Below, piece by piece: positions 50,617-60,928 of a DNA stretch of 64,000 nt (positions within the stretch are counted from its first letter, which is position 1; the number at the start of each line of letters is the position of its first letter). The notes beneath the pieces were generated by a model. That model was given only the letters and a program-made list of their open reading frames with translations. It made no database searches and was not told where the DNA came from. The DNA lies in NCBI RefSeq assembly GCF_033958435.1, contig NC_134145.1, forward strand, positions 40,575,501 to 40,639,500. Direction: 5' to 3'. This stretch comes from Carettochelys insculpta. Its lineage: Eukaryota; Chordata; Testudines; Carettochelyidae. The position numbers were made by a program, and so were the translations under genes.

Positions 50617-50755
50617 ACGCTGGCAGGCCCCCCACTACACCCCCCCAACTTCCACAACACTCCCTGCTCCTACGCCCACACCACAGAGCACCCAAGAGCA
50701 CACCCCCCCACACTTTTCTTGCAAATAAAAATAGACCTGTTCGTGAAACCACCAA

Positions 50756-50830
50756 ATGTTGAATTCTCATTATTATTATATTATTTACAACAAACATAAA
50801 TATTATATATATTATAATGATGATAAGCAA
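50756..50830. other. AT-rich spacer between the convergent Harbinger genes
   Basis: About 75 bp of almost pure A/T (attattattatattattt, atattatatatattataatg) separates the 3-prime ends of the transposase and Myb genes in an otherwise GC-rich element. It may serve as a shared 3-prime processing region. Confidence 0.45.
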
Positions 50831-50898
50831 AAAAAGGGGAAGACAAGGAAGGGGAGAACTATTTACATGGGGGGCAGGTATCATAACATAACAGGGGT

Positions 50899-51537
50899 CT
50901 AATACAAACTATATACAAAACACAAATAAAAGGGGATATGTACAAAGGGGGGGACACGTCCTGGGCCCCGCACCCCCGAATGTCCAGCGCTGGGGGTGGG
51001 CAGCAGCGACCCGCACCTCGGCCTCAGCCCTGGCCGGGGCTGGCTGCGGGCCGGGCGGACCAGCAGATATGGCCGGCGGGTGTCAGCAGACCCCAGGTCC
51101 CCCTCAGCGGATGGCCCCTCGGTGGCTGACGGCAGTGGGACGGCGGGTGAAGCAGCGGGTGGAGCAGTGGGTGGAGCAGGCAGGGCGGGCAGAGCGGCGG
51201 CCGGCGTGGCATGGGGGGCCAGGTAGTCCGCGATGCACTCAAATGTGCACATAAAGGCCCCCCCATGCCTCCTGGTGCCAAGCCAGCACCCGCTCCTGCA
51301 GATGGAGCCGCTGCTCCTCCACCCGCAGGCGCTGCTCTGAGACCTCCAGCTCCCGCCAGAGGATCGCCCGCAGCTGGGGGTCCGTCGCCGTCCTCGGATG
51401 GTGCTGGGTCCGCCGTCGTCCCTGCCCTGGGGCTGGTCGGTGCTCCGCCGAGGGGCTGGCCTGGAGTGATGGCCCCGGTGGGCTCTCCGGGTCCACTGAC
51501 ACCTCGCCGGCGCTCTCCGGTCCCTCCGATGGTGCAG
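50899..51537 (-). pseudogene. Harbinger Myb-like protein exon 2, copy C, frameshifted in a G run
   Basis: The acceptor ttccgcag/ctgcac joins exon 1 in phase. The frame reads APSEGPESAGEVSVDPESP, TATDPQLRAILWRELEVSE, QRLRVEEQRLHLQERVLAW and HQEAWGGLYVHI, then stops at 51239. Shifting by one base at the run of seven G at about 51258-51264 instead gives AFMCTFECIADYLAPHATPA and continues to 50899. Copy A reads AWGKFMG without interruption, which supports the shifted frame as ancestral. The Glu/Gln/Leu-rich segment is probably a coiled coil. Confidence 0.7.
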
Positions 51538-51892
51538 CTGCGGAACACAGGAGGGGAAGAAGAGTGGAGACAGCCATTAGTGTGGGCCCCGAGCCGTGGC
51601 CCTTGTCCCCCCACCTCTCTGCTGCTGGTTCCCCATCCCCGTCCCCGGGAGATGCTGATGATGATGATGGGTGTCCCACCCCCTCCCCCAGGGGACCCTA
51701 GGTTCCGCTCCCCCCATCCCCAGGGATGGGGCATGGCACTGTCGTGCTGGGGGGGCAGGGGCTGATGCATTCTTCTGAAGGACATGCCACTGCTGTCCTT
51801 GGGGCCATGGTCATCTGGGCATGTGGAGGTCCCTGGTCATGTCTGTTACCCCACCCCTCAACCCCAGGGGTGTGCACCGGGGGGGTACATAC

Positions 51893-52532
51893 CTGACGGT
51901 CCGCTCCCACGGTCGGGGGACACCCAGTGGGCGGACACCCTGCTGGAGCTCCGAGATGGCAGGACGATCCAGAGCCCCCCATCACTGGAGGAGGATCCCC
52001 CCTCCTCCTTCTCCTCCGGTGTCCCAGGGGTGGGCTCCTGGGGGGGCCCCTGGGGTGCGGGGCTTGCCTCTGGGGTGGACTCCGCCTCCGGGGCCTGCTG
52101 GGGCTCATCGGCCGAGGTGTCAAGAGTGGCCGGAGGGGAGGAGGTGTGCCGGGGGCCCAGCATGGCCCTGAGCTCCCTGTAAAAGGGGCAAGTGACAGGG
52201 GCGGCCCCAGATCGGCTGGCCGCATCCCGGGCCCGGGCGTAACCCTGCCGCAGCTCCTTAACCTTATTCCTGACATGGTCAGGAGTGCGGGCAGGGTGAC
52301 CCCAGGTGGCCAGGCCCTCGGCCAGCCGAGCGAAAGCATCCGCGTTCCGCCTCTTGCTCCCCATTACCTGGAGCACCTCCTCCTCGCTCCAGAGCCCCAG
52401 CAGGTCCCGCAGCTCAGCCTCCGTCCAGGAGGGGCCCCGCTGCCTCTTCCTCAGCTGGCTGCCAGCCTGGGAGCCCTGGCTCCCCTTGGGGGGGGTGCCC
52501 TGGGGGCGCTTGGGGGGATGGCTGGCTGCCAT
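51893..52532 (-). CDS. Harbinger Myb/SANT-like protein exon 1, copy C
   Basis: This is the DNA-binding partner of Harbinger transposases, expected to bind element ends and to bring the nuclease into the nucleus. On minus, the ATG at 52532 is chosen because MAAS matches MAST of copy A; the frame is open further upstream. Then come Pro/Gly/Lys-rich sequence, LRKRQRGPSWTEAELRDLLG, LWSEEEVLQVMGSKRRNAD, FARLAEGLATWGH, HVRNKVKELRQGYARARDA and CPFYRELRAMLG, a complete trihelix/Myb-SANT-like domain at roughly residues 30-120. A Pro/Glu/Ser-rich tail follows. The donor cgtcag/gtatgt is conserved in copy A. The exon has 640 nt and is intact. Confidence 0.85.
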
Positions 52533-53134
52533 CGCTGCGGGGGGGGTGCACTGCAGCTGCTGTGAGACGTGCAGGCTGGCCGCGTGGCTGTGCTGCCGCC
52601 TGCACGCTCTCTCAGCTTCCTGCACAGGAAGGCAGGGGGCGGGGACCTTTAAGAGGCCGCTGCATGCGGCGACCATAGATCTCAGGGGTTGGAGAGAGCG
52701 TCTCTCAACCCCTCAGCTGATGGCCGCCATGGCGGACCCCGCTATTTCAATGTTGTGGGACGCGCATCGGCTACACGTGCCCTACTTCGATGTTCAACGT
52801 CAAAGTAGGGCGCTATTCCCACCCCCTCATGGGGATAGCGACTTCGACATCTCACCGCCTTACGTCGATGTCAACTTCGAAATAGCGCCCGCCACGTGTA
52901 GCCATGGCAGGTGCTATTTCGAAGTCGGTGCAGCTACTTCGAAGTAGCCGGCACGTGTAGATGTGGCTCTAGACACGTGCCGGTACTTTGAAGTTTAAAA
53001 CTTCGGAGTTACCATGGGGGAAAATCTGCGTAACTAAGTGCTGCCTATGCACGGCAGCACTTCATTAGTAAACTCCAAACAGCCTCATTACCACCCTTCC
53101 TTCAAAGGAAGGTGATAATGCAGACACAGCCTAA

Positions 53135-54246
53135 ATGAATCACCAGAGATCACACAGCGAACTTCGGGATTTAGCTGTTTGTGTCTGAACCACAGCATCT
53201 AACAAGATACTCAAATGTAGGGCTCATTTGTGATAGCGGATAAAGGAGGCACTGCAGCATGTTCTTTGGCATGTTGGCTATGGATCTTCTTGTTTCTCAT
53301 TACCTTCTTGAACATCTTTTCCCCCCCCTATAATGTAGCACTAAAGCATAAATATTTAGACACCCACTTGGCCCTGTGCTTCTGGACGTTTAACAAAATT
53401 CTCTGGATTAATTAACATGCCACAGAATATACTGTGGTATTTGCACATACTCCCTGAAAAAGCCACAGAATGAATTTTTTTCTCTTTTATTCATGGCAGG
53501 AGAATTCCAAACCTATTGGATGTTTTCCAAAGGTCCCAGACTGAGAGAGCTCATTTCCCTTCTCTGGACAATGGCAGACATACCATGCTCTATGAAACTG
53601 ATAATTGGAGCTGAGAGACTCAGTGGATCTTACAGAAGGGTTTTCCCACCCAGCAGTGGGAGGCACCCTACGAATACCTTCAAATATTATTTATACCCAC
53701 CCCCCCAAACTGTGACAGAATGAAACACTGATATAATTCCTAGAATGTACAATACCCTAGAAAGAGCATCATATGGACAACTCTGAGGAAATCCTCACTC
53801 CTATTGAAATCAATGCCAAGTCACCCACTGATTTCAATGGGGCCAGGAATTCACCCCAAATGCTTTAGAAAGTTGTTTCAGATCTCAGTTTACTAAGTAC
53901 TGCCTAGTGGCTTCTTATGAATATTTTCTTTTGGAATTTTTATTAAAAAAGTGAGTAGCATGATGTTTTCCCAAATAGATTATGCATTTTAAGACAGTTT
54001 CCCCCTGCTTTCTTTCATGGACCATTTCCCCTTCCATGCCCCAGAAAGGAGAGTTCAAGAGGTAAAAGAGCAACATGCAACTGAGAGCTCCCATCATAGT
54101 TCTAATCCAGAAATCCTACAGATGTGAAAAAAGCACCTGAAATGTGCCTGCCAAAGGCAATTAAAAACAGCATAATGAACATATTTACTCTGGCATTCAA
54201 GAACAAAATGAGCACTTACTACTGTAGCTGCCAAACCTAATAGATA
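53135..54246. other. Intron 2, relic phrase only
   Basis: cctattgaaatcaatgcc and ctgatttcaatggggcc at 53800-53845 are a direct pair resembling an old dispersed repeat. Otherwise AT-rich, with no gene. Confidence 0.45.
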
Positions 54247-54254
54247 GTCTACAG

Positions 54255-54450
54255 CACGCGTGTCCAACCTGCGGCCCACGGGCCGCATGCGGCCCTGGAC
54301 AGCTAGTAATGTGGCCCCACAAGATCGTAAACTTTTAACATTATTATGTGATTTATATACATTAACTATATTATATATTTTATACGCGGCCCAAGACAAT
54401 TCCTCTTCACTCAACGTGGCCCAGGCAAGCCAGAAGGTTGGACACCCATG
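54255..54450. mobile_element. Short hAT element with an exact 8-bp duplication
   Basis: The 196-bp unit starts cacgcgtgtccaacctgcgg and ends ggttggacacccatg, inverted ends of hAT/Charlie type. GTCTACAG flanks it exactly at 54247-54254 and 54451-54458. The interior has no ORF; cggcccacgggccgcatgcgg near the left end can form a small hairpin. Confidence 0.9.
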
Positions 54451-54458
54451 GTCTACAG

Positions 54459-57400
54459 TGGCATCCATGAAGTAAGTGCAAGTCAACACAGGAGCTATTC
54501 TCCCATGGGAATGTCTGGACTCTGCTTTGGCAAAGAATGCCTGTTCTGTGCTAATTGTTCTTAAAAGCCAATGATTCAATGTCCTTCCATGAGTTTTCAG
54601 TCACCAGCCCACTGTATCTGAGTGACATTTTTTCTGCAATGGTAGTTCCTAGCTATTTCATTTCTGCATATGATATTTTTGGATCATATTATCACTGTCA
54701 ACAAGAAAACAACAGAAAGGGACAGATTAAAGTTGATTAGCTTTAACTGTCTGGTACAGCTGTAGCGCTTTAACTGAAGAGTTTTGCAACTTTTTCCTAG
54801 GTTGATCAGTTAAGTACTCCCATCCTTACTTGAGTGGAATAAAAGCTTATTGTGCTCATAATCCCTTTTATTATTAATTATATTCTCAGCTGGATAGCTC
54901 CATTGACTTTGGTGAATTACTGTTATTTTATACTAGTTGAGAAGACACAGTGTGATGTGAGGAAATGTGGAAGAATCTGTTCCTACATATTTTTTTTTAA
55001 TTTCCTTTCATTTTCCACCTTGAAATAAAAAGAGATTAATCAATTATTTAAATGAAGATGCAAGATATAAATGAAGGGTCTGATAGCAGATTCTCTTCAA
55101 GATGAGTCTGTTGCTCTGACAACATAGTGATGTAGTATTAGTGCATCTAGACAATGAATGCTTGAGGAGCTATAAAAATCCCAGATATTGACCAGGTCAT
55201 TCATTACTACTTTAATAGGAAAACCAAAATATTTTCCTAGCCCATATTTAATATGTGTGCTCCTAGGGAAACCTTCTCAAACTCTACTTTCATGTTATGG
55301 CATGAAGATTAAAAGTGTCTGCGTGTTTTTTCCTTCACCCCACAATCCAAATAAACTTTTTGAAAAAATGTGCTTATTTCATGTCTGAGAAATCAGAGAT
55401 GGGATGGAGTCATGTTACCTGTTACCCACAACTAACCATATGTAGTCCCCAAAACACCAAGACACGCTTGCAAAATGTCAACCAGAGAGTACTTCTGGGA
55501 ATGATTTTGCAACAATCAACTACAATCTGCATTTTTACCACAGAAACATAACTCTAAGAAGTATTGCTTTTAAAACAGAGTCCCTGGCAAAGAAGTAAGG
55601 CACTTGGCAATGCTGTGCAACTTATGGATCTACCACCAAACATTCATAAAACTCATAATAGATTGATGACAAAACCAGGTAAAATTATGTAGGCCTGCTC
55701 TGTCAGCAATACACATTGCTCCCATTACTGTCAATGCAAAGTATGAAGTCATACCAATGGAAAGAATAGGCCATTTAGTCTAGGAATATAGCCAGCCATA
55801 CATTTTCCTTCTCACCGGTATTTGTCAGTTATCATCCCACCTCAGAGGCTGCCACTTAAACAAAGAAACAATATTTGTTTAATTGTGCCTTTTGGTCCAT
55901 TCTCCTTTTCTATCCACTTATAAATGTTACCATATCTTTATTTCTGTAATCATTGTTATGACAATATGACAACTGTAATTATAGCCTGAATTCACCAATA
56001 TATAAAACCATGCAGTTAATTCAATTTAGAACCTTTGTGTAATGTTAATAATTTTGCCTATTAAATGGTGAAATATTCAATTCAGGTAAACACTCAAAAC
56101 TTCAGATGCTTATTTCAATCTCTAGTTAAACCTCTTGGTTCTGAAAAGTTGAAGGTAGAAATCTCACAAGAAAAGCTTTTTTTAATCACATTTTTTCAGT
56201 GCTTCTGTTCCAGTTACAGTTCAAACTTGTTCTCTTATTAATTTTTACTATTGTTTCTTAAGATAACTGGATCTAATGGTTGTCTTTCGTAAATGTTCCA
56301 AATTAAGCACTGACTTCCTAATACAGATGCTGAGAGAGTTAACTATGGTGAGATGCTTTATATATGGACAAAAGTGTAGTGAATACTTAACAATATGTCC
56401 TGCAGTCCTGACTCAAGCAAAATTCTCATTTGAAGCCAAGAGGTGTTTTATGAGTCAGGACTGCAGTGCTGGGATTGATCTTCAGAAAGGTAACAAAAAA
56501 GAATGGTATGTAGTATCAGCCGGCATTTCCCTGTGTGCAGCATTTGATGGCCTGATTCACTATATCTTACACTATTGTAAACCCAGAGTAGATCTATTGC
56601 AATTAATGCACTAGCCTAAAACTGGTGTGAATATAAGCAAGCCGATTTTTTATATCTATATCTAAAACATCCTGCCTACTCCTTTGATTGTCTGCTTCCT
56701 GCATTTGTACCTAAATAGAAAGCACAGGCATCTCATGGTGCTACAGTAGTTAATAGGAATGGGCTCTGTGCTGCAGCTAGCAGAAAAACACAGACAAAAC
56801 ATACCAGGAAGCATAGGCAATGCAACCTTATGGTGGGAGAGTTTCTTTGGATTGAAGAGTAGAAAAAGTAGTTGCCCTTTAAGGGTCTCCCCCGTCAGGA
56901 ATTGGGGATGGGTAGTGAAGAAAGGTGTAATGCATTACTCTGAGCTGATGGGACTCATTTCAGACATTGATTCCTGCACACCTGGAGGAGGGTATATCTA
57001 TCCTGCCCCTCCAGCCTCAGCTCACTGTCATACCTGACCAGCAGCTCTCAGCTCTGAGATTAGTGTACGACTTGTTTGTTTGTTTGTTTGCTTGTTTGAT
57101 CGATCGATCGATCTGCTATAGACCTGGAGCTAGTTCCCTCATTTAGAACTGAAAAAGAATGTTCCCTCACCACCAAATTGGGAAGGTTGGTGTGAGATAG
57201 GTATTTGCTTTTTCTCCAGCAGCTCAAGTACCCAAGAAGGTAGGTCAGAGATGAGATTCAAGTTGTCACAATTTGGCAGGTATCCAGTGTCGGCATTTAT
57301 TTCCACAGGGATCTAGTTTCCTGAAAAACTGGATTTAGAAATGGACTTAGGGGATGGCATCCACTACAAAAGCTGGGGAGCAAAACTGGATCTCCTAGTG

Positions 57401-57532
57401 TTTGGTACTTGAAATTAGTTAAATAATATAGTTGGGCCAAATTAAATCACATCACTTTTACGTTGTCTTTCTTTCTGTATGTCTAGTACGATACGAAAAC
57501 ACTCTAGGAAGCTGACTTTCTGATAGACTCAC
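54459..57532. other. Intron 2 proximal to exon 2, one compound microsatellite
   Basis: AT-rich. A (TTTG)n tract followed by (ATCG)n lies at 57072-57113. No gene was seen; the plus ORF at 56276-56614 has no recognisable domain. Confidence 0.55.
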
Positions 57533-57700
57533 CTGGATAAAGTTGCTTTGTTGGGGCACTGAGTTGGGCTTGTTTCGAAACTCTGTATGCGACATCTGCT
57601 CCCTTTGAGTCCCGTCTGTTTGTGCAAAATCCTGCTGTTCTTGATATTCCTTCAGGTGAATTGTGAAATTCTAATGCTTTTAGCACATCGACTGGTTCAG
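57533..57700 (-). CDS. COL11A1: COL11A1 coding exon 2 (start of the N-terminal TSPN/PARP domain)
   Basis: This exon encodes the beginning of the mature N-propeptide of collagen alpha-1(XI), a fibrillar collagen of cartilage that controls fibril diameter. The peptide contains [23 protein letters not shown] and [19 protein letters not shown]. These match my recollection of vertebrate COL11A1 clearly better than COL5A1. The acceptor is a pyrimidine tract plus cttcag on the minus strand, and the donor is ccag/gtgagt. The exon has 168 nt: it completes a codon begun in exon 1, then 55 codons, then one base of the next codon. That leftover base joins in frame with exon 3. The Cys in GFCTNRR is the first of four domain cysteines visible in this window. 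Exon 1 with the signal peptide was not found in the remaining 6.3 kb upstream. Exon numbering follows the human gene and is inference. Confidence 0.95.
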
Positions 57701-58769
57701 CTGAAGAAACAGGGAAAAAAATAAACAAAAATAATTATTCATACTGCAGCTTTTCAGAAAGGAAATGAATTTCATTGCTGATATATGCAGATGTCTACCC
57801 CCAGTGTGGCTACATTGTGTTTTGTTTTATTGCAGGTTGCTCTTAGGGGAGAATATTGCTTTACAGGTTTCATTCTCTCATCAAATATCTACAATCCTAT
57901 TATATCCAATATAAATTAAGATCAGATTTTTAAACAGAGCACCTGCTGACTGAGATTTATTATTTCATAAATAATCTCAGAGTTTAGTGATCACAATACA
58001 ACTTCCTTTAATACATGAGCTCTGAGGAATGGAAATGACTTAACGAGCTTTCCATGTATTTGTACCAACACTTAGTGCCCAAAAATAATTTTCTTTGACT
58101 CTTAATACTAATACACATTCTAACAACATGTGACTGAAGGTACAGCACCATTTGACAGGGATTTTACAGAACTGGAGCAACTGTGGAATTGATTAATTTC
58201 TGCTCCATCCTGTTAAACACACTGAAGTGAGATGTACTCTTTGGAGCTGGTGATACAGTCTGGCCAGGAGAGTCAAGGAAGAATGATTTCCAGAGATGGC
58301 TGAGGAAAAATTAGATGGATGGGTTCCTCTTTTTATTAAAGTTTGACTGGACTGAACCTCACTTCAGATCTTTATGGGCCTGGAGACAGTTCCCTTATTT
58401 GAAACTGAGAGAGAATAATCCTGTTGTAATGGTTTGACTCTCAAAATAGCAGAATTAAATTCATTATTGAGCTTTACATTAATGAGCCAAACAAAGATGT
58501 TTAATCTCCATCTCTTGCTGTGAACAGGTTGCTGTGCCACCTTATACTCATTCTTGTTAGGCCAGTGCATTAATATACACCAACTGTTGCTCAGGCACCG
58601 ATGTTTCATTGATCTATTTTTTGATCTAGGTTTGATCTAGGTTTTCTTTGAGGTGCAAAAGGATAATGTGTTGTTAATATAAAATATATGGAAGTCATGC
58701 TAGGTAGCTCAGGGAGGGGTTAAATAGGCAGGCCCTTTTGTTTCTAGATCAAAAGTTCACATAATTATT
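57701..58769. other. Intron 1, nothing recognised
   Basis: The acceptor pyrimidine tract of exon 2 lies at 57701-57720. Beyond it is AT-rich sequence, with no repeat or exon assigned. Confidence 0.55.
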
Positions 58770-58915
58770 TACTGTTATTTATATAGTGGTAGTGCATAGG
58801 AGCCCCAGTCATGACCCAGGGCCCTATTGTGCTAGGCACTGTACAAGCACAGAGTAAAAGAGAAACCTTGCCCCTCCCTCCAAAGGTTTTACAGTCTAAA
58901 TAATCTAAATTAATC
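58770..58915. repeat. Old dispersed repeat (L2- or SINE-related phrase)
   Basis: gacccagggccctattgtgc, taggcactgtacaagcacag and aaggttttacagtctaaata form a phrase common to ancient amniote repeats. I cannot assign it to a named family with confidence. Confidence 0.5.
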
Positions 58916-60100
58916 CAGGCAAGCTTGCTGGAGGCCTGTAGCTGCCCTCTGATGTGAAATGATTTTTCAAGCTTTACTCCAGATCCTGGCAAACAAGGGT
59001 CCACGTAACAAACACACAGGGTGAGCTTTTTGGCGCCTGCAGTTACTGTTGCAGCCAGAATGCCAAGGAATGAAGAGTATGGAGAGAGAACTACTTTCCT
59101 CTCAAAAGATGGCCCTACAGAACCATCAGAAAAGATGGCCCTTACGCTGCATTTCCCATGCTGCACTGCTTCAGGGGAGCAATAGGGATGCCCAGGCTTA
59201 CACTCTTCTGGCACCCTGATTAATTTTATATATCATATATTGAAAAAGATAATTGTAATGTGTCATTTTCCCTTTGGGACCAATCCTGCAGAATCTAGGC
59301 TGGCAAAATTCATTCCCTCTTTTCTCCTGTTCCTGAACTGTGAACAGGTAGCAGTAACATATGTATTCTCTAATGACTATTCATTTCCTAATTCCACAAA
59401 TATCAAGTGTGGGCCTGCAATTCATTGCCAGTGAATATTCATGTATTTGCATAATTATTCACCACCATCAAACAAAGATTTAAAACAGTCAAACTGAAAT
59501 TCTACTTGGACTCACTGAAATATTTGTGAATATTTTCCCCATTGTTTGCTCATCTATAGCCAGTGTTGTCCTCAGTTCTGATTTTGCTTCCATTTAGCAT
59601 TTCATAAATTATTCTATCAGTAACATGTTACTGCATTAAATACTAAAATATCAAAACAAAAAAGCATATATGGACTAGCACGTATTTCTCTCAAATACTA
59701 AAATAGTTCATCTTATTCAGTTCATTGCGCTGCCAGCATGAAGACAGATAATCAAAAGCAGTCAAGTGTGTGGTTAGATCTAACTCTGTGGAACTCAAAC
59801 TCTGGACTTGCTAAAGCAAAAACTTTCCAAGTTTTCCGTAATGAAATGACAAAGTATATGACTCCTTCCATCTGGTAATATGTTTTCAGGAAAAAAATAG
59901 TGTGCTTCTGTTACCCTTACTTAAAATAATTCAACCTCTGCTATTTTAATCCTCCACCAAAATTACGTTATTATCAAAAATAAACATAATTCTAAATGTT
60001 TATTGCAACCTAATGCATCCTGAAAGAATTCTTAAATGCACACCTGGTACAAATATAAGATACCTATTCTACAATTTCCTAAAACTAAATTAAAACACTC
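58916..60100. other. Intron 1, nothing beyond a 42-bp flanked insert
   Basis: AT-rich. The only structured item is the 42-bp segment at 59651-59692. No exon 1 of COL11A1 was recognised. Confidence 0.5.
59651..59692 (+). mobile_element. 42-bp miniature insert with 13-bp direct repeats
   Basis: AAATACTAAAATA occurs at 59638-59650 and 59693-59705 on either side of a 42-bp segment containing tcaaaacaaaaaagca and ggactagca. These are shared with the head of the SINE at 38109. It may be a strongly truncated or internally deleted SINE insertion. Confidence 0.5.
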
Positions 60101-60539
60101 TGGTTGTGTCTATACTATCTGCCATCTTTGAAGGGAGCATGGTAAGTAGGGTGTCAGGAGATTACTAATTAAGTGCTGTGGTGCACATGCAGCACTTCAT
60201 TAAGCTAATTTTCCCTCACGGCAACTTCGAAGCATCAGAACGAAGTTCTGGCTTGCATGTAGCTGTGGCTAACCCATGAGTACTTCAAAGTACCCAGACT
60301 ACTTTGAAGTCCCTTTAACCCGCAGGTACTTCGAAGTAGCCCAGGCACTTTGAAGTACCCACAGATTAGCTGCAGCTACACACAAGCTGGCACTTCAAAG
60401 TTTGACACTTCAAAGTTGCCGTAGGAGAGAATTAGCTTAATGAAGTGCTGCATATGCACCACAGAACTTCATCAGTAATCTCCCGACACCCTACTTACCA
60501 TGCACCCTTCGAAGTTGGGAGTTAGTGTAGACACAGGTT
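60101..60539. mobile_element. Foldback MITE (family 1)
   Basis: The left end tggttgtgtctatactatct faces the right end agttagtgtagacacaggtt. The arms carry attaagtgctgtggtgcaca and tgcaccacagaacttcatca. The centre is palindromic around gtccctttaacccgcaggta. The target duplication is unclear. Confidence 0.85.
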
Positions 60540-60928
60540 CTGAGAAGCTAATTTGCAACATTGAATAACCAAAATCATTGCACAAAATCTAAAAGTACCA
60601 GCTTTACCTTTGTAAACCTTGATTTGTGCCTTATAAATGCATTCCTAATAGTTTCAATGAATGTAATATATATTCACTGGACTGTCTCATCACCCCTGTG
60701 AAAAACATGCCAGTTCACTTCTATGACTGTAAAAGAGTGGACCAAACTGTTTCTCCAATAACTCAAAGGTGTTTTTGCAATGTACATAATGATAGTGCTG
60801 GTAAAATATTGCAGAATCAGTAAATATGAATAGTCATTCAGATTCAAAATGGCTGCTTACTTCAACTACTTTTGTGTCCCTTTTGCTTTTTGTAGACATT
60901 TCCTAAGACTTATTCCTCATTACTCTTC
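60540..60928. other. Intron 1, nothing recognised
   Basis: AT-rich sequence between two MITEs. No feature was seen. Confidence 0.55.

Larger units (their letters stand above)
49330..52968. mobile_element. Nearly complete two-gene Harbinger element, copy C
   Basis: This 3639-bp element has left end ggctatgtctacacgtg and right end cacgtgtagatgtggct as inverted repeats, flanked by CTA at 49327-49329 and 52969-52971. A HARBI1-like transposase with one intron is on plus, and a Myb/SANT-like protein with one intron is on minus, converging on an AT-rich spacer near 50760-50830. TCTACACG-type motifs recur at about 49337, 49412 and 49497 on the left and 52770, 52893 and 52952 on the right. The interior is very GC- and CpG-rich compared with the intron. 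The element is damaged: the transposase C-terminus is missing and the Myb exon 2 is frameshifted. Confidence 0.92.
49097..53131. mobile_element. Foldback MITE (family 1) split by the complete Harbinger element
   Basis: The left part at 49097-49329 starts ggctgtgtctacattatcac. The right part at 52972-53131 ends gataatgcagacacagcc. TAA lies at 49094-49096 and 53132-53134. The arms carry taatgaagtgctgcagtgca and its complement. Without the insert and one CTA the MITE is 393 bp, the normal size for the family. Confidence 0.88.

Noticed and set aside
49887..50762. 291-codon plus frame overlapping the transposase
   Set aside because: It is the alternative frame of the transposase exons and intron. 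The homologous residues are in the 49687 and 50293 frames.
51024..51785. 253-codon minus frame rich in Ala, Gly and Pro
   Set aside because: It is a shadow of the Myb-like exon 2. It crosses the conserved acceptor and has no domain.
56276..56614. 112-codon plus frame in intron 2
   Set aside because: No recognisable motif, no flanking splice signals and the wrong strand for COL11A1. Probably chance.
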